From Nonlabens sp. (GTDB taxonomy: Bacteria; Bacteroidota; Bacteroidia; Flavobacteriales; Flavobacteriaceae): a stretch of 64,000 nt of DNA. The notes below the pieces were generated by a model, which saw only the letters and a program-made list of their open reading frames with translations, made no database searches and was not told the DNA's origin. The position numbers and the translations under genes are program-made. Location: positions 182,138-246,137 of the forward strand of contig JAHDIQ010000005.1 in NCBI GenBank assembly GCA_020630715.1, in the 5' to 3' direction. This document shows positions 35,156-43,665 of this stretch, in pieces (the stretch's first letter is position 1; every line of letters begins with the position of its first letter).

Positions 35156-37675
35156 ATGATGATGAATTACGCTTTCGCGAAAGCGAAATACCAAAACCTC
35201 ATTGCTCTAATATTTATATTAGTGACATCTACCATAGTTGCACAAACTAAAGTAGGTGGCGTGATCTATGATGAATATGGCGATACCGTACCATTTGCAA
35301 ATGTGGTGTTTCCTAACTCTGGAGAAGGAACTATTTCTAATGATGATGGACGTTTTTATTTACAATCTGATAATACCTATGATACTTTAGTTATTTCTTT
35401 TTTGGGTTATGAAACAACTACGATTCAATTAGACAAAAAAGTGAATCTAGATTTAAGTATTACCTTAAAATCAGAAACTGCGGCGCTAGATGCTGTAGTT
35501 GTTTATTCTGGAAAGACGAGTAAGAAGAACAATCCAGCGCTGGATATCTTACGTAAAGTCTGGGAAAACAGACGTAAAAATGGATTATCTCAATTCAAAC
35601 AATATCAGTACGATAAATATGAGAAGTTAGAATTTGATATGAATACCATTGATAGTGCCATGATAAATTCAAAGCTATTCCGTGGGATGGAGTTTATTTT
35701 TAATTATGCAGATACCAGTGCCGTAACTGGTAAAACTTATTTACCCATTTTTATAAATGAATCACTAGCAACAGTTTATGGTGATAATGAAATTAATAAG
35801 GAAAAAACGAATGTAAAAGCAAATAAGAATTCTGGTTTCTCAAACAATCAGACCATTATCGCTTTTGTTAAAGATCTTTATGCAGATATTGATGTGTATG
35901 AGCGCTATTTAAAGTTTTTTGAAAAGAGTTTTACTAGTCCGGTAGGTAAAAGTGGGATAGATACGTACAACTATGTATTAAAGGATACCGCAATGGTTGA
36001 TGGTGTTGAGGCATATAACATTGTTTATTATCCGCGTCGTAAAGGTGAGTTGACTTTTAAGGGAGATTTTTGGGTAGCTGCAGATAGTTATGCGATTAAA
36101 GAAATCAATTTACAAGCTACTAAAAGTGCTAATGTGAATTGGGTAAAAGAAATTTACATTGAGCAAGAATTTGATGTGCTTAATGATAGCTTATTTTTAA
36201 TTACGCGAGATTACTTTATGAGTGATTTTGCGCTTAATAAAAAAGAATCTTCAAAAGGTATTTACGGTAAGCGCACTACACTTTTTGATAATTATGAGTT
36301 TGACATTGCAAAAGATCCAGAGTTTTACAGACGTAGAGTAAATGACTATGATCCAGAGATTTATGATCGTGATGAAGCATACTGGGATAAAAATCGTTTA
36401 GAACAACTTAATAAAGATGAGAAGCAAATCTATACCATGCTGGATACCCTAAAGACAAATACAAAGTTTAAACGTTTGTATAATCTAGGAACGATTCTAG
36501 CTAGTGGATATTATGAGTTTGATGGGTTTGATGTAGGACCTATTTTTTCTGTATTCGGTTTTAACGATGTAGAAGGATTGCGACTGCGCGGTGGTGGACG
36601 TACCTTTTTCTCTTCAAATGATCTATGGCGACTTGAAGGTTATGGTGCTTATGGTTTTAGAGACGATCAGTTTAAGTATGGTATCGCTGGTAAATGGTTG
36701 CTAGATCGTAAAAGTAGATTAACCATATCAGGTGGTAATCGTAGAGATATTGAACAACTAGGTGCGAGTTTAACTAATACAAATGATGTGCTAGGACGTA
36801 GTCTAGCTTCTAGCGCATTAGTTACTGCTGGGAATGTAACTAGTTTATCTAGCATTAATTTATCCACATTTGCCGTGAGTTTTGAACCTAAATACAATCT
36901 GGAATTTAGACTAGGAACTAGTTATAGAACGATTAAAAGTGGAAATCCAGATGTATTTAGTTTAGATTATTTTGATCCAGAATCACCTACAGGTATCGCT
37001 ACAGAAACCCGACAAGCAGACGCTAGTTTAAGCATGACTTATACACCAGGTCGTAAAACATCAAATTATGGAGTAGATCGCACCTTAATTAATGGTGGTG
37101 CGTATCCTATATTATTTATGAATTACACTAGAGGATTTAAAGGAATTTTAGATAGTGATTTTGATTTTGACAAGCTACAGTTTTATTACAGTCATCCATT
37201 TCAGTTTGGGCCTTTTGGAAGGTTAACCGCTCGTGTAGAGGCTGGAAAAACTTTTGGTGCAGTTCCTTTAGCGCTACTGGATGTGGTTCCAGGGAACCAG
37301 ACGTTTTTTAATATTCAAGGAACATTCAATACCATGAATTTCTATGAATTTGTAAGTGATCAATATGTCACCATGCATTTGAATCATAATTTTAATGGTA
37401 GATTATTTTCTAGAATACCATTGTTAAGAGAATTGAATTTACGCGAGTTAGTAGGCGTAAGAGCCGTTTATGGTACCATAAGCGATGAAAATATAGCTTT
37501 AAATGCTAGCGGTTTAACCTATCAAGCGCCAGAAGATATATATTGGGAATACAGCGCTGGAATAGGGAATATCTTCAAAGTCTTCCGTCTAGACGTGAGT
37601 TTTAGAGGTGGATATAACTTTTTGCCAGATGCCCGACGCGTTGCTGTGACTGGTAGTTTTGGGTTTACGTTTTAA
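35156..37675 (+). CDS. DUF5686 family outer-membrane protein with carboxypeptidase-regulatory domain
   Basis: An 839-residue protein: signal peptide (1-~29), a CarboxypepD_reg-like beta-sandwich (~31-115, with GGVIYDEYGDTVPFANV and LVISFLGYETTTI), the DUF5686 region (~120-450) and a C-terminal barrel (~470-839). It is a paralogue of the DUF5686 gene at 16234-18411. Function of the family is not established; the N-terminal domain is typical of TonB-dependent receptors. The palindrome copy forms codons 6-10 (AFAKA), placing extra Lys residues in the n-region of the signal peptide. Confidence 0.83.
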   Translation: MMMNYAFAKAKYQNLIALIFILVTSTIVAQTKVGGVIYDEYGDTVPFANVVFPNSGEGTISNDDGRFYLQSDNTYDTLVISFLGYETTTIQLDKKVNLDLSITLKSETAALDAVVVYSGKTSKKNNPALDILRKVWENRRKNGLSQFKQYQYDKYEKLEFDMNTIDSAMINSKLFRGMEFIFNYADTSAVTGKTYLPIFINESLATVYGDNEINKEKTNVKANKNSGFSNNQTIIAFVKDLYADIDVYERYLKFFEKSFTSPVGKSGIDTYNYVLKDTAMVDGVEAYNIVYYPRRKGELTFKGDFWVAADSYAIKEINLQATKSANVNWVKEIYIEQEFDVLNDSLFLITRDYFMSDFALNKKESSKGIYGKRTTLFDNYEFDIAKDPEFYRRRVNDYDPEIYDRDEAYWDKNRLEQLNKDEKQIYTMLDTLKTNTKFKRLYNLGTILASGYYEFDGFDVGPIFSVFGFNDVEGLRLRGGGRTFFSSNDLWRLEGYGAYGFRDDQFKYGIAGKWLLDRKSRLTISGGNRRDIEQLGASLTNTNDVLGRSLASSALVTAGNVTSLSSINLSTFAVSFEPKYNLEFRLGTSYRTIKSGNPDVFSLDYFDPESPTGIATETRQADASLSMTYTPGRKTSNYGVDRTLINGGAYPILFMNYTRGFKGILDSDFDFDKLQFYYSHPFQFGPFGRLTARVEAGKTFGAVPLALLDVVPGNQTFFNIQGTFNTMNFYEFVSDQYVTMHLNHNFNGRLFSRIPLLRELNLRELVGVRAVYGTISDENIALNASGLTYQAPEDIYWEYSAGIGNIFKVFRLDVSFRGGYNFLPDARRVAVTGSFGFTF
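35170..35185. repeat. Palindrome copy 8 (signal-peptide codons of DUF5686 gene)
   Basis: Core at 35172-35183, read as AFAKA. Bases 35161-35192 are identical to 52177-52208 in hemW although the two genes read them in different frames. Confidence 0.95.
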
Positions 37676-37693
37676 AGGCTTTAGTTATTCGTG

Positions 37694-37740
37694 TTACGCT
37701 TTCACTTCGACATTACTCAGTGACCGCGCGAAAGCGTAAT
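37694..37740. repeat. Split palindrome with nested second inverted repeat
   Basis: TTACGCTTTC (37694-37703) and CGCGAAAGCGTAA (37727-37739) are the two halves of the window-wide palindrome, separated by a different inverted repeat (TCACT...AGTGA, 37702-37723). It lies between the DUF5686 gene and hppA and may form one long hairpin. Confidence 0.8.
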
Positions 37741-37864
37741 ACATCAATTTCATCAGTCTTTACATATTCAAAGATTCAACGCACCTATCTATTGTTAAAT
37801 AGCCATTCTACGGTTACTATAAATTTATTACTTTAGCGCGGATTTAAAACAAACCAATTTATTT

Positions 37865-40291
37865 ATGGAAGCATATATGATTTACGTGCCAGGAGTACTG
37901 GCAATTCTAGGATTACTTTACATGTTTGTAAAAAAATCATGGGTATTAAAGCAAGACGCTGGTGATGGAAAAATGAAAGAGATTTCAGATCACATTTATG
38001 AAGGTGCTCTAGCATTTTTAAAAGCAGAATATAAATTACTAGCCATTTTTGTGGTAGTAGTAAGTATCTTATTGTTTATAGTATCGTTAGTGGTTCCTAC
38101 CACACACTGGATGATCGTTATTGCATTTATTTGTGGAGCAGTTTTTTCTGCATATGCAGGTAACATCGGGATGAAGATTGCAACAAAGACAAACGTACGT
38201 ACGACACAAGCAGCACGTACTAGTTTACCTAAAGCGCTAGGAGTTTCTTTTGGCGGTGGAACGGTGATGGGACTTGGGGTAGCTGGACTTGCAGTTTTAG
38301 GTCTTACCGGATTCTTTATTTTATTTTACCACTTTTTTATGGGTGGTGCATGGACAGATACTGATGCGATGACTGTAGTATTAGAAACACTTGCCGGATT
38401 CTCTTTAGGAGCAGAATCTATCGCGCTTTTTGCTCGTGTAGGTGGTGGTATTTATACCAAAGCAGCAGACGTAGGAGCAGATTTAGTAGGTAAAGTAGAA
38501 GCTGGTATTCCTGAAGATGACCCTCGTAATCCAGCCACCATTGCGGATAATGTAGGAGATAATGTAGGAGATGTTGCCGGAATGGGAGCAGACCTTTTTG
38601 GCTCTTATGTAGCGACTGTTCTTGCAGCGATGGTATTAGGAAACTATGTAATCCGTGATATGGGTGGTAATATAGTAAGTGAAGGATTTGGTGGAATAGG
38701 TCCTATTTTACTTCCTATGGCAATTGCTGGTGTAGGAATTATCATTTCTGTTATCGGAACGTTATTAGTAAAAATAAAAAGCAACGATGCAAAAGAGTCT
38801 CAAGTAATGGGAGCTTTAAACATAGGTAACTGGACGTCTATTATTTTAGTAGCAGTAGCATGTTTTGGTTTATGTAAATGGATGCTTCCTGAAACGATGA
38901 AAATGGAATTTTTTGGAGAAGGACTTATTGAGATTTCTTCTATGAATGTATTTTTTGCAACTCTAGTAGGATTAGTAGTAGGAGCGGTGATATCATCTGT
39001 AACTGAATATTATACAGGTTTAGGGAAGTCACCTATTCTTAAAATAGTACAGCAGTCATCAACTGGTGCAGGAACTAACATTATTGCTGGTCTTGCAACT
39101 GGTATGATATCAACATTCCCATCTGTATTACTTTTTGCTGGTGCGATTTGGGCATCGTATGCTTTTGCAGGATTTTATGGTGTTGCTCTAGCAGCAAGTG
39201 CGATGATGGCGACAACAGCTATGCAACTTGCTATTGATGCATTTGGTCCTATTGCAGATAATGCTGGAGGAATTGCAGAGATGAGTGAACAAGATCCTAT
39301 CGTACGTGAACGTACAGATATATTAGACTCTGTAGGAAATACAACTGCAGCAACAGGTAAAGGATTTGCAATTGCAAGTGCGGCATTAACTTCACTAGCA
39401 CTTTTTGCAGCCTACGTAACCTTTACAGGAATTGAAGGAATTAATATTTTTAAAGCGCCAGTACTTGCCATGCTATTTGTAGGTGGAATGGTGCCAGTAG
39501 TTTTTAGTGCACTTGCTATGAATGCGGTAGGTAAAGCGGCCATGGAAATGGTATATGAAGTAAGAAGACAATTCAAGGAGATTCCAGGAATTATGGAAGG
39601 AACTGGAAAACCTGAATACGATAAGTGTGTTGCTATTTCAACAGAGGCTTCATTAAAGCAAATGGTGTTACCAGGATTATTAACCATAGGTTTCCCATTA
39701 GTAATTGCCTTTTTACCATTACTTTTTGGAATGGAAAAACTTGCCATTGCAGAAATGTTAGGTGGTTATATGGCTGGTGTTACTGTAAGTGGTGTTTTAT
39801 GGGCAATCTTCCAAAATAATGCTGGTGGTGCATGGGATAACGCAAAGAAATCTTTTGAAGCTGGTGTTGAGATTAATGGAGAAATGACCTATAAAGGTAG
39901 TGATGCTCACAAGGCAGCTGTAACTGGAGATACGGTAGGAGATCCATTTAAAGATACTTCTGGTCCATCTATGAACATCTTAATTAAATTAACCTGTTTA
40001 ATAGGACTTGTTATTGCTCCTATCTTAGGTGGTCACACACTAGAAGGTCACGCAACAAGCACAGGGACAGACAACACAATTGAAGTTGCAGAAAATACTG
40101 AGTCATCTCAATTAGTAGATGTGAAAATCAAGAAGTCAGTAGATGAAGCAACTGGTCTGGTTACTGCAGATGTTACTTACACTACAAATATTAACGGTGT
40201 AATAGAATCTACTACAAAAAATTATGAAGGCACTACTGCAGAGGTAGATACTAAAATTGCAACTTTAGACAAAGAATTATCTGAGCTCTAA
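37865..40291 (+). CDS. hppA: Membrane-bound ion-translocating pyrophosphatase
   Basis: An 808-residue protein with about 16 membrane helices. The pyrophosphate site motif DVGADLVGKVEAGIPEDDPR and the ADNVGDNVGDVAGMGADLF loop are intact, as is a second site in the last third (DTVGDPFKDTSGPSMNIL). GNTTAATGKG has Ala where K+-independent enzymes carry Lys, so it is a K+-dependent type; Na+ versus H+ cannot be decided. After the last helix an ~80-residue Thr/Glu-rich tail follows (from ~725), unusual for the family. It links pyrophosphate hydrolysis to ion pumping. Confidence 0.96.
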   Translation: MEAYMIYVPGVLAILGLLYMFVKKSWVLKQDAGDGKMKEISDHIYEGALAFLKAEYKLLAIFVVVVSILLFIVSLVVPTTHWMIVIAFICGAVFSAYAGNIGMKIATKTNVRTTQAARTSLPKALGVSFGGGTVMGLGVAGLAVLGLTGFFILFYHFFMGGAWTDTDAMTVVLETLAGFSLGAESIALFARVGGGIYTKAADVGADLVGKVEAGIPEDDPRNPATIADNVGDNVGDVAGMGADLFGSYVATVLAAMVLGNYVIRDMGGNIVSEGFGGIGPILLPMAIAGVGIIISVIGTLLVKIKSNDAKESQVMGALNIGNWTSIILVAVACFGLCKWMLPETMKMEFFGEGLIEISSMNVFFATLVGLVVGAVISSVTEYYTGLGKSPILKIVQQSSTGAGTNIIAGLATGMISTFPSVLLFAGAIWASYAFAGFYGVALAASAMMATTAMQLAIDAFGPIADNAGGIAEMSEQDPIVRERTDILDSVGNTTAATGKGFAIASAALTSLALFAAYVTFTGIEGINIFKAPVLAMLFVGGMVPVVFSALAMNAVGKAAMEMVYEVRRQFKEIPGIMEGTGKPEYDKCVAISTEASLKQMVLPGLLTIGFPLVIAFLPLLFGMEKLAIAEMLGGYMAGVTVSGVLWAIFQNNAGGAWDNAKKSFEAGVEINGEMTYKGSDAHKAAVTGDTVGDPFKDTSGPSMNILIKLTCLIGLVIAPILGGHTLEGHATSTGTDNTIEVAENTESSQLVDVKIKKSVDEATGLVTADVTYTTNINGVIESTTKNYEGTTAEVDTKIATLDKELSEL

Positions 40292-40307
40292 TAAAATTTG
40301 AAATTTG

Positions 40308-40347
40308 AAAAAATCCCGTTAGGATATCTTTCTAACGGGATTTTTTG
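40308..40347 (+). terminator. Terminator of hppA
   Basis: Arms AATCCCGTTAG (40312-40322) and CTAACGGGATT (40332-40342) followed by a T-run. Confidence 0.92.
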
Positions 40348-40373
40348 TTTCTAATAGATAATGATTAATTTCA
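40344..40373 (+). promoter_or_regulatory. Promoter of the App1-like gene (TTTG-N18-TAATTTCA)
   Basis: TTTG at 40344-40347, 18 nt, then TAATTTCA (40366-40373; two mismatches to TANNTTTG). It ends 4 nt before the ATG, predicting a leaderless mRNA. The -33 box would overlap the hppA terminator T-run. Confidence 0.35.
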
Positions 40374-40377
40374 CACA

Positions 40378-41406
40378 ATGGCACTTTTTAAACGTGATCC
40401 GTGGATTCTGGATGTATACCGTACTTATAGCGGTAAGCATCACTTATACGTACGCGGTCGCGCGCTAGAAGATCAGCCGTTGAAGCATTATGAGCAACAA
40501 ACGCTCTACCAGACGGTACGCAATACCTGGCGTACGTTTAAGACTGATGAAATACGCAATGCCTTAGTCGTGCTTACTTTGCCTAATGGGAACCAATTTG
40601 AAACAAAAGCAGACCATGAAGGCTATTTCCTTTTTGATATACAACTAGATATCGACCTAGAAAAGGATACAGATCATGAAGGTTATCTTGATATTACGAT
40701 GAGTTTTGATGAGGATAATGCCGCTTTTGCAAAAGCTAAACGTCAACAGCGTATTACCATCAATAAATTTAAAGGTGAAACACTCATTCCTAAATCTAGC
40801 GCTCAATATGGTATCATAAGCGATATCGATGATACGATTATGCATACTGGCGTGACTAGTTTCTTAAAACTACGCGTTGCTTTTAATACGTTCTTTAAAA
40901 ACTACGATCGCAGATTACCTTTAAAAGGTGCAGCGAGTTTATATCAACTATTACATCGTGGTACTTCTGGTAAGGATGAGAATCCTATGTTTTACTTAAG
41001 TAACAGTCCATGGAATTTATACAAATACCTAGAAAAATTTCTTGACTTTCACGGCTTTCCTAAAGGTCCTATTTTACTGCGTGATTTCCCAACACCATGG
41101 GATCGCACACCCAAGCTAAAAAGACCTCACAAAGCCCATGAACTTATTAATATCTTAAAGCATTATCCGCAGATGAAATTCATTTTGATAGGTGATAGTG
41201 GTGAACATGATGCAGATTATTATAAAGAAGTCGCACAGCAATTTCCTGATCGGATCATGGCGATCTATTTACGATCTGTAAATCATCAAAAGAAAATGGA
41301 TCGTGTGCGCAATATTGCAAGTTCCTTTACGATTTGCCCTATGCTGTTAGTACAAGAATCTAGGGAAGCTGTAATGCATGCTCGCGATATGGGATGGATC
41401 GTTTAG
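40378..41406 (+). CDS. App1-family phosphatase domain protein (DUF2183)
   Basis: A 342-residue cytoplasmic protein. Residues ~55-125 form a beta-sandwich (LVVLTLPNGNQFETKADHEGYF); residues ~143-320 form the DUF2183/App1 HAD-like domain with the DxDxT motif in ISDIDDTIMHTGV, the FYLSNSPWNLY motif and ILIGDSGEHDADYY. Yeast App1 is a phosphatidate phosphatase; the bacterial substrate is not known. A degenerate palindrome copy (AFAKAKRQQ) sits at 40732-40745. Confidence 0.88.
   Translation: MALFKRDPWILDVYRTYSGKHHLYVRGRALEDQPLKHYEQQTLYQTVRNTWRTFKTDEIRNALVVLTLPNGNQFETKADHEGYFLFDIQLDIDLEKDTDHEGYLDITMSFDEDNAAFAKAKRQQRITINKFKGETLIPKSSAQYGIISDIDDTIMHTGVTSFLKLRVAFNTFFKNYDRRLPLKGAASLYQLLHRGTSGKDENPMFYLSNSPWNLYKYLEKFLDFHGFPKGPILLRDFPTPWDRTPKLKRPHKAHELINILKHYPQMKFILIGDSGEHDADYYKEVAQQFPDRIMAIYLRSVNHQKKMDRVRNIASSFTICPMLLVQESREAVMHARDMGWIV
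40732..40745. repeat. Degenerate palindrome copy (in App1-like gene)
   Basis: GCTTTTGCAAAAGC (40733-40746 region) keeps the dyad and the encoded AFAKA peptide but replaces the central TCGCGA by TTGCAA; either a decayed copy or coincidence. Confidence 0.4.
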
Positions 41407-41636
41407 GATTCAGTTTTCAGTTTTCAGTTTTCAGTCGCAGTTTTCAGTCTCAGTTGACAGTTGCTATTTTCGTCTAGGTGCGACTTCATCGTATCGCATA
41501 TTGCGACGAGTGTGTGAGGAAGCAATCTGTTAGAGCAAGGCTGTGGTTTTTGGTTTTCAGTAAACAGTTTTCAGTCGCGGTATTCAGTAAACAGTCTTTA
41601 GTCTCAGTTTTCAGTAAACAGTTTCTTCAAGACCTG
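41407..41636. repeat. Irregular TTTTCAGT / CAGTAAACAGT array
   Basis: Many copies of TTTTCAGT, TTCAGTCGCAG and CAGTAAACAGTT occur in two blocks (41409-41463 and 41551-41628). Unit lengths vary, so it is neither CRISPR nor a simple microsatellite. Confidence 0.75.
41486..41552. repeat. REP-like element copy 1
   Basis: CATATTGCGACGAGTGTG, then AGGAAGCAATCTGTTAGAG and CAAGGCTGTGGTTTTTG; nearly identical to 41638-41706. It resembles the widely spread intergenic element with TTGCGA...GAAGCAATCT. Confidence 0.75.
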
Positions 41637-41637
41637 A

Positions 41638-41706
41638 TTCCATCGCATTGCATATTGCGACGAGTGTGGTAGGAAGCAATCTGTTAGAGCAAGGCTGTGG
41701 TTTTTG
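41638..41706. repeat. REP-like element copy 2
   Basis: Second copy of the 41486-41552 element, followed by the 3' end of the deoxynucleoside kinase gene. The whole stretch 41407-41755 has no gene. Confidence 0.75.
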
Positions 41707-41755
41707 CGAGAAAATAATGTATCGAAGTAACCTACTACAGAAATTGAGGAACTAC

Positions 41756-42373
41756 CTAAGCAAAAAGTCCAGTAAGTTGTGCATCAATCTTATTAATGAT
41801 ATCGCCTAGATCTTCTGGATTATTTACAAAATCGATGTCATCTACGTCTATTATTAGTAAATTCCCTTTGTCATAACCATGAATCCACGCTTCATAACGC
41901 TCATTCAGCCTGCTTAGGTAATCTATAGAAATGGTGTTTTCATAATCACGACCGCGCTGGTGAATTTGTTTCACTAGATTAGGAATAGAACTGCGCAAAT
42001 AGATCAATAAATCTGGAGCAGCTACTAGCTTTTCCATTAATTCAAATAGCGAGCTGTAATTATCAAAATCACGCTGTGATAGCAAGCCCATCGCATGCAG
42101 GTTAGGTGCAAAAATGTTTGCATCTTCATATATCGTACGATCCTGAATGATCTTTTTACCACTTTCACGTATTTGTAATACCTGACGGAAACGACTGTTC
42201 AAAAAGTACACCTGCAAATTAAAAGACCAGCGCTCCATATCCGTATAAAAATCCTCTAGGTAAGGATTCTCTAGCACGTCTTCAAACTGTGGTTTCCACT
42301 TGTAATGCTTTGCAAGTAATTTAGTAAGTGTGGTTTTTCCTGCGCCTATATTTCCGGCAATTGCAATATGCAT
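41756..42373 (-). CDS. Deoxynucleoside kinase
   Basis: A 205-residue P-loop kinase of the dNK/dGK family that phosphorylates deoxynucleosides for salvage. Walker A is GNIGAGKTTL near the N-terminus, followed by the FEDVLENPYLEDFYTD substrate region, the DRTIYEDANIFA motif (DRS-like) and RGRDYENTISIDYL as lid. The start is ATG at 42373: it sits just before the Walker A and 2 nt after the preceding stop; the longer reading from 42427 would overlap the upstream gene. Substrate (dA, dC or dG) is not predictable. Confidence 0.92.
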   Translation of the reverse strand: MHIAIAGNIGAGKTTLTKLLAKHYKWKPQFEDVLENPYLEDFYTDMERWSFNLQVYFLNSRFRQVLQIRESGKKIIQDRTIYEDANIFAPNLHAMGLLSQRDFDNYSSLFELMEKLVAAPDLLIYLRSSIPNLVKQIHQRGRDYENTISIDYLSRLNERYEAWIHGYDKGNLLIIDVDDIDFVNNPEDLGDIINKIDAQLTGLFA

Positions 42374-42375
42374 AG

Positions 42376-43164
42376 TTATTTCTTCTTCAGGTTGATCGGG
42401 TAAATTTCTAACTGGTCGTTGTGACAAATATAAAGTTTTCCCGCCTTAAGATAAAGGGATTCTAGGTTGTTTTTAGGTAGTGAGGTGGTGTTGATCTCGC
42501 TTTCGCGAAAGCGGAATTCACGATCAAAATAATATCCTCTCCAGCCATCGCTAGTTTGTACTATTAATCGTTCAAAATCAAAGGCAAATTCATGTATCGC
42601 TCCTAATTCAATCCTACTGGTTTTACTGCCGTAGCTGTTGAAACTAATTACGGCATTATCTGTAATAAGATGGCAAAAATTATAATCTGTAGCGAGATCG
42701 TGAATCGTAGAGGTGATGGGAATACTGCTGGAAATAAGCCGGTCATTCACATAATCATAGAGTTCTATTTGAGAAATATCTGCATTAAAAAGCCATAAAC
42801 GACGCTCACCAGCAAGTCGGGCTTCCTGAATAAAACGTTGTGGTTTTAAGGTGCTTAAATCCAGTCGCAACTGTTCATTAAGTCGATTGTCTAGAATCAC
42901 AATCGTTTGTGAATCCTGATAAAAAACAAGAATCTTTAATGGGTTGATCAAATCTACATGATGAATATCGCCTAGTTGCACATCAAAAAATTGCTGTGTT
43001 TCCCGATCTGATTTCTTGTATAAAGTCTGATTTATAGAGTAATAAATATTTTCAAAATCATCCACTCCATGAAATTGATCACATACTAATTGCTGTAATG
43101 TAACCGCAGTTTGTCCCATCATCGTAGTGCAGATAAAATAAAAAATGTAAACTAATTTCTTCAC
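42376..43164 (-). CDS. Exported propeller-like protein of unknown function
   Basis: A 262-residue protein with a signal peptide ending near MMGQ. The mature sequence has regular short strands (ILVFYQDSQTIVILDNRLNEQ, shown in part: FYQDSQTIVILDNRL; RLWLFNADISQIELYDYVN; LYICHNDQLEIYPI) typical of a beta-propeller. Conserved in Flavobacteriaceae next to deoxynucleoside kinase, as far as I recall, with no known role. The palindrome copy encodes EFRFRESEI near residue 222. Confidence 0.7.
   Translation of the reverse strand: MKKLVYIFYFICTTMMGQTAVTLQQLVCDQFHGVDDFENIYYSINQTLYKKSDRETQQFFDVQLGDIHHVDLINPLKILVFYQDSQTIVILDNRLNEQLRLDLSTLKPQRFIQEARLAGERRLWLFNADISQIELYDYVNDRLISSSIPITSTIHDLATDYNFCHLITDNAVISFNSYGSKTSRIELGAIHEFAFDFERLIVQTSDGWRGYYFDREFRFRESEINTTSLPKNNLESLYLKAGKLYICHNDQLEIYPINLKKK
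42498..42513. repeat. Palindrome copy 9 (in hypothetical gene)
   Basis: Core at 42500-42511, minus-strand reading RFRES. The coding-strand flanks (GAATTC on the left, GAGATCAACACCACCTC on the right) resemble those in hemW and in the cyclase gene. Confidence 0.93.
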
Positions 43165-43220
43165 AGTGGTAAAATACGTGATTTTTAAATGTTAGGTTTT
43201 TTGAATCTTTATGGTAATTA

Positions 43221-43631
43221 TTACAACGTTCTGTTTAGAATAATGGTATTCACTTCATCAAATTGTTCAAGTCTTGTATCTTCAAAATTCAGATTGAATT
43301 TTATAGTATTGTCATTGATGAAAGTCGCAATACATAGTAGCGTTTTCTGCTTACCAGAAGATAGTTTAGTGACTATAAAATCTACCTGAATAGGATCAGT
43401 AGAAGTATTAATTTCATAGGTCATACTTCCTTTTTCACCATTAATGGTGAATTCTTTACCGCCAAAAACCTGACCATCTACCTCAAAACCAGCATAGCCA
43501 TTTTGAAAAAAATTGATGGTTCCTACATCATCAGAGTTATCTGATATCCAAGTACCTATCAATTTAGATGATTCTGTTTGAGCTATTGAAAGCAGTGGTA
43601 CAAATAATAGAATAAGAAATAACTTTTTCAT
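43221..43631 (-). CDS. Small secreted lipocalin-like protein
   Basis: A 136-residue protein with a signal peptide ending SIAQ. Mature sequence starts KLIGTWISDNSDDVGTINFF, with alternating strands to the C-terminus, the general look of a lipocalin-like or calycin fold. No known function. Confidence 0.68.
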   Translation of the reverse strand: MKKLFLILLFVPLLSIAQTESSKLIGTWISDNSDDVGTINFFQNGYAGFEVDGQVFGGKEFTINGEKGSMTYEINTSTDPIQVDFIVTKLSSGKQKTLLCIATFINDNTIKFNLNFEDTRLEQFDEVNTIILNRTL

Positions 43632-43665
43632 GGAATTACATTTAGAGTTTTAAAGATAGGATATC

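Noticed and set aside
41478..41672. 64-codon frame in the CAGT/REP island
   Set aside because: It is made of the repeats themselves and has no protein-like composition.
41407..41716. Possible CRISPR array
   Set aside because: Units vary in length and there are no uniform spacers or cas genes.
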